Shown one piece after another: positions 58,229 through 64,000 of a stretch of DNA of 64,000 nucleotides. The position numbers and the translations under genes are program-made. The notes below the pieces were generated by a model. The model was not told the DNA's origin and did not search any database. It saw nothing but the letters and a program-made list of their open reading frames with translations. This DNA comes from CAYYFX01 sp964571855 (GTDB taxonomy: Bacteria; ARS69), in contig CAZNDO010000001.1 of assembly GCA_964571855.1 (NCBI GenBank), positions 620,001-684,000 on the forward strand, in the 5' to 3' direction. Positions within the stretch are counted from its first letter, which is position 1; the number at the start of each line of letters is the position of its first letter.

Positions 58229-59569
58229 ATGCCGCGCGCGGTCCGCGTCCTGCTGGTCGACGACGACGACGAGTTCGCCGCGGACTTCGCGACGCTGTCG
58301 TCATCCCTCTTCGAGGTCGTCCGCGTCGCCGGCTACGACGCGGCGCTGCGCGCCCTCGAGGAGCAGGAGCTGCACGCGATCTTCCTGGACATCGACCTCG
58401 GGGAGGAGCGCAGCGGCATCGACCTCCTGCGCGAGCTGCGGCACCGCGAGCCGGACCTCCCCGTGATCATGATCTCCGGGGACGACCGGCGCGAGACGGC
58501 GGTGGAGTGCCTGAACCTGGGCGCCATCGAGTACGTGTCGAAGCAGCCGCGCCTCGGCGAGCTGCACGCGAAGATCGGCCGCTGGTGGAGCGACGTCCGA
58601 TGGCGCCGGCACGCGCGCGGCATGCAGTCCGCGGACGAGCGGATCGTGGGTTCCAGCGCGGCCGTCCGCCGGCTGCGCGAGACCATCGCGAAGGTGGCGC
58701 CGCTGGACATCCGCGTCCTGGTCCAGGGCGAGACCGGGACCGGGAAGGAGCTCGTGGCGGACACGATCCACCGGGAGAGCCCGCGCCGGGACGAGCGGCT
58801 CGTGAAGACGAGCGCGGCGAACGACCCCGACGAGCTCTTCGAGGACCGGCTGTTCGGCCACGAGCGCGGCGCGTTCACGGGGGCGGCGCGGGGCCGCACC
58901 GGCCTCCTGGAGCTGGCGTCGGGCGGCACGTTGTTCCTGGACGAGGTGGGGCGGCTCTCCCTCGCGCGGCAGGCGAAGCTGTTGCGTGCGATCGAGGACC
59001 GGTCGTTCGATCCCCTCGGGGCCGAGCGGTCCGTCCGGAGCGACTTCCGCCTGATCACGGCGAGCAACGAGGACCTGCGCGCGCGCATCGCGGGCGGGTC
59101 GTTCGCGGAGGACTTCTGGTTCCGGATCGCCGAGTACGTGATCCACGTGCCCCCGTTGCGCCAGCGGCGCGAGGACATCCCGGCGCTGGCCGAGGAGCTC
59201 GTGCGGAGGATGGCGAGCCGCGGGTTCGCGGACCTGTCGCTGGCGGCCGACGCGTGCGACCCGCTGCTCGGCCACGACTGGCCCGGCAACGTCCGCGAGC
59301 TGAACAACGTGCTGGTGAAGGCCGCGATCGAGACGGGCGCGGGCGAGATCACGGCGGACCGCACGGCGCAGGCGCTGGCGCAGTGGACGGACCGGGCGGA
59401 CGGGACCGGCCCGATGGATCTGAAGTCCACGCTGGAGTCCGTGGAGCGCGCCTGCATCGTGGCCGCGCTGCGGCGCCTCCCCCGCGCGGACGACGCGGCG
59501 GCGGCGCTCGGCATCGGCCGCGCCACGCTCTACCGGCGGATGCGCGAGCTGGGGATCAAGCGGCCGTAG
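58229..59569 (+). CDS. NtrC-family sigma54-dependent response regulator
   Basis: The product is 446 residues. The receiver domain has the acidic cluster VDDDDEF and phosphoacceptor Asp 54 in IFLDIDLG. The AAA+ domain has Walker A QGETGTGKELVAD, the sigma54-contact loop GAFTGA, and GGTLFLDEVGRLS as Walker B; the R fingers are in FRIAEYVIHVPPLRQRREDI. The C-terminal Fis-type helix-turn-helix ends LGIGRATLYRRMRELGI. The ATG has GGGAGG upstream; a GTG overlapping the kinase stop is an alternative. It should activate sigma54 promoters under control of the preceding kinase. Its 3' end overlaps the convergent oxidoreductase gene by 14 bases. Confidence 0.93.
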   Translation: MPRAVRVLLVDDDDEFAADFATLSSSLFEVVRVAGYDAALRALEEQELHAIFLDIDLGEERSGIDLLRELRHREPDLPVIMISGDDRRETAVECLNLGAIEYVSKQPRLGELHAKIGRWWSDVRWRRHARGMQSADERIVGSSAAVRRLRETIAKVAPLDIRVLVQGETGTGKELVADTIHRESPRRDERLVKTSAANDPDELFEDRLFGHERGAFTGAARGRTGLLELASGGTLFLDEVGRLSLARQAKLLRAIEDRSFDPLGAERSVRSDFRLITASNEDLRARIAGGSFAEDFWFRIAEYVIHVPPLRQRREDIPALAEELVRRMASRGFADLSLAADACDPLLGHDWPGNVRELNNVLVKAAIETGAGEITADRTAQALAQWTDRADGTGPMDLKSTLESVERACIVAALRRLPRADDAAAALGIGRATLYRRMRELGIKRP

Positions 59570-61001
59570 CGCCCGCCGCCGCCATCCCCCGCCGGAACGC
59601 CTCCCGGTTCAAGTCCATCATGGCGCAGTCCGCCTTCAGGCTGCGCGCGATCACCGCGAGGAAGGACTCCTCGGGCAGGATCCGCGTGGCCCCGCACACG
59701 GCGCCCAGCGCGACCATGTTCTTCACCACGGCCTTGCCGAGGTCCAGCGCGGTCGCCGTGAACGGCACCGCCACCACCTTCACGCCCTTCGCGAGCGGCG
59801 GCACCTCGGTGATCACGGTGGAGTCGTACACCACCGTGCCGCCCTCGGGCACCGCCGGGCCGAACTTGGCCAGGCTCGGCGCGTTGAACGCCACGAGCAC
59901 GTGCGGCCGCGGCGACGCGGGGGACAGCACCTCCGTGCGCGCCACGTGCACGTCCGCGTAGCTGGTCCCGCCGCGGGACTCCGGTCCGTAGCTCGGGATG
60001 TGCGTGGCGTCGAAGCCCTCGGCGATGGCGGCGCGGGCGAGCACCATGGCGGCGGTCTGCGCGCCGTCGCCGCCGGCGCCGGCGAGCTTCAGCGACACGT
60101 CGGTCGCGTGCAGGTGCCCGGGGAAGTTCTTCGCGAAGCGCTCGGGCGCGTCCGTGCCCGCGCCCACGACCCCGAGGACGCGCTCCGGATCGAACGTGGG
60201 GCGCTCCTCGCCGAAGAAGCCGCCCTCGCGGTCCTCGTCCTTCAGCACGCCGAGCGGGTACGCGGGCACCATGAAGTCCTTCACCCACTCCTCCGCCTGC
60301 GTGGGCGTCATCTTCAGGTGCGTGGGGCACTCGGAGAGCACCTCGACGAAGCTGAAGCCCTTCCCCTCCATCTGGAGCTGCAGGGACTTCCGGATGGCCT
60401 TCTTCGTGCGGAGACGCGTCTTCTGGTCGTAGAGCGCGGTGCGCTCCACGTACACCGGGCCGGCAAGGCCGGCGATCATCTCCGCCACCTTCAGCGGCGG
60501 GCCCTGGAACGTGCCGCGGCCGTCCGGCGTGGTGGAGGACTTCTGGCCCATGAGCGTGGTGGGGGCCATCTGCCCGCCGGTCATGCCGTAGATCGCGTTG
60601 TTCACGAAGACCACGGAGATGGGGATGCCGAGCTGCGCGGCGTGGATGATCTCCGCGAGACCGATGGACGCGAGGTCCCCGTCCCCCTGGTACGAGACCA
60701 CGATGGAGTCCGGGTTCGCGGTCTTGTGCCCGATGGCGACCGCCGGCGCGCGGCCGTGGGCGGCCTGCGTGTTGCCGACGTCGAAGTAGTAGTAGAGGAA
60801 CACCGCGCAGCCCACCGGCGAGATGGCGATGGCACGGTCCTGGATCTCCAGCTCGGAGATGCACTCGGCCAGGTACTTGTGCACGAGGCCGTGCCCGCAG
60901 CCCGGGCAGTAGTGCGTGGTGGAGGCTTTCAGCCCCTTGCCGTTCGCGTGCCGGTCGAACTTGCGGTAGAACGCCGCGCCGGTCTGCTTCGTCGCGCTCA
61001 T
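59556..61001 (-). CDS. 2-oxoacid:ferredoxin oxidoreductase, fused beta and gamma subunits
   Basis: The product is 481 residues. The first 285 residues are the thiamine-pyrophosphate-binding beta subunit: THYCPGCGHGLVHKYLAE, ISPVGCAVFLYYYFDVGN, and GDGDLASIGLAEIIHAAQLG with VNNAIYGMTGGQ. From about residue 300 the sequence is the gamma subunit: LKLAGAGGDGAQTAAMVLAR, SYGPESRGGTSYADVHVA and VLVAFNAPSLAKFGP. In most relatives these are separate genes. The enzyme interconverts a 2-oxoacid (2-oxoglutarate most likely) and its acyl-CoA with reduced ferredoxin. Its ATG overlaps the stop of the alpha-subunit gene (ATGA). Confidence 0.92.
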   Translation of the reverse strand: MSATKQTGAAFYRKFDRHANGKGLKASTTHYCPGCGHGLVHKYLAECISELEIQDRAIAISPVGCAVFLYYYFDVGNTQAAHGRAPAVAIGHKTANPDSIVVSYQGDGDLASIGLAEIIHAAQLGIPISVVFVNNAIYGMTGGQMAPTTLMGQKSSTTPDGRGTFQGPPLKVAEMIAGLAGPVYVERTALYDQKTRLRTKKAIRKSLQLQMEGKGFSFVEVLSECPTHLKMTPTQAEEWVKDFMVPAYPLGVLKDEDREGGFFGEERPTFDPERVLGVVGAGTDAPERFAKNFPGHLHATDVSLKLAGAGGDGAQTAAMVLARAAIAEGFDATHIPSYGPESRGGTSYADVHVARTEVLSPASPRPHVLVAFNAPSLAKFGPAVPEGGTVVYDSTVITEVPPLAKGVKVVAVPFTATALDLGKAVVKNMVALGAVCGATRILPEESFLAVIARSLKADCAMMDLNREAFRRGMAAAGATAA

Positions 61002-62383
61002 GCCGCCACCTCCCGGATGCGCAGGGCCTTCTCCACGATCTCGTGCTCCTGGGGGATCACCCCGCCCAGCCGCCGCAGCGAGTGGATGGGCACGGGCTTC
61101 GCCTCCGCGTGCGACAGCGCGAGCCGCAGCTCGTCCTCCAGCTGCCCCGGCCCGGCCTCCACCACGAGGACGTCCCGCGCGTGCGCCAGCCGCGGCAGGA
61201 GCGCGTCGACCGGGAACGGCCACAGCGTGACCGGGTGGAAGAGCCCGGCCTTCACGCCGCGCTCGCGAAGGGCCAGCGCCGCCCCCTTCGCCATGCGGGC
61301 CGGCGTGTTGCACGCCACGATCAGGAGGTCCGCGTCCTCGGCAAGGAAGAGGTTCGCGCGCTGCTCCGCCGCGCGCATGCGCGCGTACTTGCGGTTCAGG
61401 TGCTCGTTGTGCCTCTCGAGATCCGGCTCCGCCAGGTAGATGGACGTGATCAGGTTGTGGCGGTGCTCGGCGTCCCCCCACACGGACCACGCCGGCCGGC
61501 CCGGCACCACCATGTGGTCCGGCAGGCGGACCTTCCCGGTCATCTGCCCGAGGTAGCCGTCCGGCAGCACGACGACGGGCGCGCGGTACTCGAAGGCCAG
61601 GCGGAAGGCGTCCATCGTGAGATCCAGCATCTCCTGCGGCGTGGCCGGCGCCAGCACGATGGCGTGCGAGTTGCCGTGCCCCAGGCCGCGGCACGCCAGC
61701 TTGATGTCGGACTGCTCCGGACCGATGTTGCCCAGGCCGGGGCCGCCGCGCTGCACGTTCACGAACACGCCGGGGACCTCGGCGCCCACCATGTACGAGA
61801 TGCCCTCGAGCATGAGGCTGAAGCCCGGCGAGCTGGTGAACGTGATGCACGGCGTGCCTGCCGCGCCGCAGCCGTACATGTGGTTCACCGTGGCCACCTC
61901 GCTCACGGCCTGCAGGAAGATGCCGTCCATGCGCGGGAGGATGGCGGCCAGCAGCTCGGCGCCCTCCGTGGACGGCGTGATGGGGTACCCGAACACGTGC
62001 CGGCAGCCGGCGAGCACCGCGCCGATGGCAGCGGCGTAGTTGCCCTTGAGCACCATCGGCTCGTACGCCGGGAGCGGCAGGCGTCGCGCCGGGATGTCCG
62101 CCGGACCGAGCTCGGGAACGGCGCGCGGCCCGAAGAGGTGCGCGGGATCCTCGAGCTCGTAGGTGTCCGTGGCCAGGCCGTACGGCTCCGGGCATGCGGA
62201 GATGCAGACGCCGCAGCCGTTGCACACGTCGTAGTCGATGACGATCGGGACGAGCCCGGAGTCCTGGTTGATCTCGTGCCCCATCGTGATGCAGTGCTTG
62301 GGGCAGGCGTCGATGCACCGACCGCACCCCTTGCAGAGCTGCGGCAGGACGGTGGGCTTGGGGCGCTCTTTCACCGCGGACAC
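60998..62383 (-). CDS. 2-oxoacid:ferredoxin oxidoreductase, ferredoxin domain fused to alpha subunit
   Basis: The product is 461 residues from a GTG with GGGAGGTG upstream. Residues 15-65 form a ferredoxin domain with two 4Fe-4S motifs, CKGCGRCIDACP (Cys 17, 20, 23, 27) and CNGCGVCISACP (54, 57, 60, 64). The alpha subunit follows: LKGNYAAAIGAVLAGCRHVF, GYPITPSTEGAELLA, GTPCITFTSSPGFSLMLEGI and VNVQRGGPGLGNIGPEQSD. Together with the next gene it supplies all four functional parts in two polypeptides, an arrangement close to KorDA/KorBC. Direction (oxidative or reductive carbon flow) cannot be read from sequence. Confidence 0.93.
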   Translation of the reverse strand: MSAVKERPKPTVLPQLCKGCGRCIDACPKHCITMGHEINQDSGLVPIVIDYDVCNGCGVCISACPEPYGLATDTYELEDPAHLFGPRAVPELGPADIPARRLPLPAYEPMVLKGNYAAAIGAVLAGCRHVFGYPITPSTEGAELLAAILPRMDGIFLQAVSEVATVNHMYGCGAAGTPCITFTSSPGFSLMLEGISYMVGAEVPGVFVNVQRGGPGLGNIGPEQSDIKLACRGLGHGNSHAIVLAPATPQEMLDLTMDAFRLAFEYRAPVVVLPDGYLGQMTGKVRLPDHMVVPGRPAWSVWGDAEHRHNLITSIYLAEPDLERHNEHLNRKYARMRAAEQRANLFLAEDADLLIVACNTPARMAKGAALALRERGVKAGLFHPVTLWPFPVDALLPRLAHARDVLVVEAGPGQLEDELRLALSHAEAKPVPIHSLRRLGGVIPQEHEIVEKALRIREVAA

Positions 62384-62429
62384 GGGGGCACCTCCCTCGG
62401 TGGGGCGCAAAGCGGAATCCTCTGTCTTC

Positions 62430-62457
62430 AAATTACCGCCGGCCGCGAGGGAGGCAA
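62430..62457 (-). promoter_or_regulatory. Candidate promoter of the oxidoreductase operon
   Basis: On the minus strand TTGCCT (62457-62452), a 16-base spacer and TAATTT (62435-62430), about 40 bases before the GTG start. Confidence 0.5.
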
Positions 62458-62571
62458 TCCGGGATCTCCCGCATGATGCGGGGCGTGAATCAGATCGACA
62501 CAAGTGGTTTCCGGGCAGCGGGTTACCCGACGGCCACCGAAGGGCGACCGAGGGCGTCCCGGCCAAGCCGC

Positions 62572-62601
62572 TTGACAGGGGCCGGGGCCACACGGTATAT
62601 A
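62572..62601 (+). promoter_or_regulatory. Promoter of the ArsR-SRPBCC operon
   Basis: A perfect TTGACA (62572-62577), an 18-base spacer and TATATA (62596-62601). The palindrome described next overlaps and follows the -10. Confidence 0.75.
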
Positions 62602-62613
62602 ACCACACGGTTA
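62600..62613. promoter_or_regulatory. ArsR-type operator TAACC-ACAC-GGTTA
   Basis: A perfect palindrome with 5-base arms and a 4-base centre lies on the -10/start region of the promoter. It matches the TATAACC-N4-GGTTATA sites found before ArsR genes paired with SRPBCC/AHSA1 proteins (from memory). Repression by the gene's own product is likely. Confidence 0.7.
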
Positions 62614-62635
62614 CGCAATCGGGGGGTTATGCACG

Positions 62636-63079
62636 ATGTCCACCGATCCGCTCGACGCCACCTTCGCCGCGCTCGCCGACCCCACCCGCCGCGCGATCCT
62701 CGCACGCCTCGCCGCGGGCGACGCCACCGTCACGGAGCTCTCGGCCCCGTTCGCGATGAGCCAGCCCGCGGTGTCGAAGCACCTCAAGGTGCTCGAGCGC
62801 GCGGGACTCATCGCGCGCGGCCGCGCGGCGCAGCGCCGCCCGCGCCGCCTCGTCGTGGAGAGGCTCGCCGATGCGACCGAGTGGCTCGAACGCCACCGCC
62901 GGATCTGGGAGGACAACTACCGCCGCCTGGACGCGCTCCTGGACGCGATGAAGCTCGAGGCGTCCACCGCCGCCCCCGCGCCCGACACCGCAGCGAACGA
63001 GGCGGCAGCGAACAACCGCGATGTGAACGACCACGAAGCGAACGACGCCCCGAACCCGTCCGATGGAGGCCGCCCGTGA
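62636..63079 (+). CDS. ArsR-family winged-helix repressor
   Basis: The product is 147 residues. Residues 3-95 are a winged helix of the ArsR/SdpR type: PLDATFAALADPTRRAILAR, LSAPFAMSQPAVSKHLKVLE and RAGLIARGRAAQRRPRRL. No Cys-based metal site is visible (no CxC in the recognition region), so it is not a metal sensor. The C-terminal 35 residues are Ala/Asn/Asp-rich and look disordered. The ATG has GGGGGG upstream. It overlaps the next gene by GTGA, and its promoter bears a palindromic operator. Confidence 0.93.
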   Translation: MSTDPLDATFAALADPTRRAILARLAAGDATVTELSAPFAMSQPAVSKHLKVLERAGLIARGRAAQRRPRRLVVERLADATEWLERHRRIWEDNYRRLDALLDAMKLEASTAAPAPDTAANEAAANNRDVNDHEANDAPNPSDGGRP

Positions 63080-63585
63080 CCACCGAGGGAACCGAGGGGA
63101 CTTTGAGAGTGACCACGCCGTCGCCGCGCGAGATCGCGATGTCGCGCGAGTTCGACGCGCCGGCGCAGCTCGTCTACGACGCCCACACCAAACCGGAGTT
63201 CGTGCGGCAGTGGCTGCTCGGCCCGCCGGGGTGGTCGTTCCTCGTGTGCGAGATGGACGTGCGCGTCGGCGGGAAGTACCGCTGGGTCTGGCGCAACGGG
63301 AACGGGACGGTGATGGGCATGGGCGGCGAGTACCGCGAGGTCGTGCGGGCCGAGCGCATCGTGGCCACCGAGAAGTTCGACCAGGCCTGGTACCCGGGAG
63401 AGGCCGAGGTGACCACCACGTTCGTGGAGCGCGCCGGCCGGACCACCGTCACCATGACCGTGCGCTACGAGTCGCAGGAAGCGCGCGACGGCGTGCTGAA
63501 GTCCGGCATGGAGACCGGGGTGAAGGCCGGCTACGACCGGCTGGCGGAAGTCCTCGCGGCCCGCGCGAAGCGCCGAGGGGCGTAG
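63076..63585 (+). CDS. SRPBCC (AHSA1/START-like) domain protein
   Basis: The product is 169 residues from a GTG overlapping the repressor stop. The fold is shown by MSREFDAPAQLVYDAHTKPE, VRQWLLGPPGWSF, VCEMDVRVGGKYRWVWRNG and the last helix GMETGVKAGYDRLAEVLA. SRPBCC proteins bind hydrophobic ligands in a deep pocket; in ArsR-linked pairs the ligand and role are usually unknown. The two genes form one translationally coupled operon. Confidence 0.9.
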   Translation: MTTEGTEGTLRVTTPSPREIAMSREFDAPAQLVYDAHTKPEFVRQWLLGPPGWSFLVCEMDVRVGGKYRWVWRNGNGTVMGMGGEYREVVRAERIVATEKFDQAWYPGEAEVTTTFVERAGRTTVTMTVRYESQEARDGVLKSGMETGVKAGYDRLAEVLAARAKRRGA

Positions 63586-63589
63586 ACCC

Positions 63590-63649
63590 ATGATCGAGAC
63601 GCCGCGCATCCTCGCGACCGCAGGGCAGCCCACGGCAGTCATCCGCTGA
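63590..63649 (+). pseudogene. N-terminal remnant of a GyrI-like/effector-binding protein gene
   Basis: An ATG 4 bases after the SRPBCC stop, with GAGGGG upstream, opens MIETPRILATAGQPTAVIR and then a stop. From memory this is the conserved N-terminus of GyrI-like (AraC effector-binding) proteins that often follow ArsR-SRPBCC pairs and run to about 150 residues. Nothing resembling the rest of the gene follows; a hairpin comes next. Confidence 0.5.
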
Positions 63650-63657
63650 CGGGGCGG

Positions 63658-63682
63658 GCGGGGCGCGCCCGGCGCGCCCCGC
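63658..63682. terminator. Bidirectional GC hairpin
   Basis: A perfect 11-base-pair stem (GCGGGGCGCGC with GCGCGCCCCGC) and 3-base loop between the ArsR operon and the convergent partial gene. No T tract. Confidence 0.65.
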
Positions 63683-63692
63683 CGCGGTGGCG

Positions 63693-64000
63693 CTACGGCG
63701 CCATGAAGTACATCGACCCGCCCAGGTGGATCCACTTCACGTCCACGATCCCCGCGAGCCCGACCCTGGCGCGCTCCGCCTTCGACGCGCTCGACACCAG
63801 CGTCACCCCGCCGGAGAAGGCGCGTTTCTCCGTGCGCAGGAAGTCCAGCATCAGGAGCACCATGGGATCCCGCGTGCCCACGAGGAAGCGGCACTCCGGG
63901 GGGCCGATCGCGTAGCACTCGTGGTCCACGTGCATCCCCGGGGACAGCGGTCCGGCCCACGCGGCCTCGGCCTCGGTCAGGTTCGAGACGGTCAGCGGTA
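63693..64000 (-). CDS. Hypothetical protein, C-terminal part
   Basis: An open frame of 102 codons runs from the window edge to the stop at 63693, so the gene starts outside. The visible part has helices and strands such as VDHECYAIGPPECRFLVGTR, DPMVLLMLDFLRTEKRAFSG and GIVDVKWIHLGGSMYF. An internal ATG could be a start but coding character continues above it. I do not recognise the family. Confidence 0.5.
   Translation of the reverse strand, partial: PLTVSNLTEAEAAWAGPLSPGMHVDHECYAIGPPECRFLVGTRDPMVLLMLDFLRTEKRAFSGGVTLVSSASKAERARVGLAGIVDVKWIHLGGSMYFMAP

Noticed and set aside
62464..62635. Upstream extension of the ArsR gene from ATGATGCGGGG
   Set aside because: That ATG lies before the promoter and leads into a different frame; the ATG at 62636 fits the family N-terminus.
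1..64000. tRNA, rRNA, CRISPR arrays and insertion sequences
   Set aside because: No TPsiC-type GTTCGA context with a flanking clover-leaf, no rRNA sequence, no evenly spaced short repeats and no transposase-like protein were found by reading.

Overview
This window reads as a stretch of the chromosome of a high-GC, Gram-negative bacterium spanning the replication origin. Many secreted products carry a signal peptide and a C-terminal FlgD-like tail of the type FDVAGRRVRTL...GVYF(G/A)R...LR. There are several outer-membrane beta-barrels, multihaem c-type cytochromes, FG-GAP/UnbV repeats and a K+-dependent type pyrophosphatase. Together these point to the FCB side of the tree, most like Candidatus Eisenbacteria or related lineages. 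That placement is inference from protein style; there is no rRNA in the window.

Layout. 1-3960: end of msrA, a pentahaem cytochrome followed by a monohaem beta-barrel protein, and a divergent outer-membrane protein. 3938-10066: a membrane alpha/beta hydrolase, nucleotidyltransferase-fold genes, a GNAT acetyltransferase and a Kef-type antiporter. 10082-13094: LytS/LytR-type two-component system with a CIA30-domain secreted protein. 13335-18086: membrane pyrophosphatase, a DUF6268-like barrel and a methyltransferase. 18341-25977: an accessory stretch with gene debris, an AAA/DUF4143 ATPase, a leaderless small gene under a palindromic operator, three tandem secreted paralogues and a frameshifted Het-C-like gene. 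25974-37942: HEAT-like protein, S9 peptidase, a BNR-propeller secreted protein above a large inverted repeat, AraC regulator, fused spermidine-synthase-like membrane protein and an OmpA/TSP3 protein. 38177-39974: SpoVG and an isopropylmalate/isocitrate dehydrogenase family enzyme.

40246-52797 is the origin region. Leftward: rpmH-rnpA-yidD-yidC-rsmG, then a three-copy tandem repeat carrying parS-like sequence, parA-parB, an M23 peptidase and a bactofilin. Rightward: dnaA-dnaN-(tautomerase-like)-recF. Inverted DnaA boxes lie upstream of dnaA, and a second DnaA-box cluster lies beside the bactofilin gene. Transcription diverges from the rpmH/dnaA gap, as expected for an origin. jag, mnmE, mnmG and gyrB are not in their common positions.

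52939-64000: a cyclic-2,3-diphosphoglycerate-synthetase-like GTPase, an unusual sensor kinase whose periplasmic part looks like an FG-GAP/UnbV propeller (broken by one base at a C tract) with its sigma54-type response regulator, a two-gene 2-oxoacid:ferredoxin oxidoreductase, and an ArsR/SRPBCC pair with a clear operator and a 19-codon remnant of a third gene.

Two regulatory habits recur. Promoters look like TTGAC-N17-(T/C/G)ANNNT, and in four genes the -10 box lies exactly 6 nt before the start codon, implying leaderless mRNAs. Operon ends carry perfect GC hairpins without a T tract. Protein families were recognised by reading sequences; no database search was possible.
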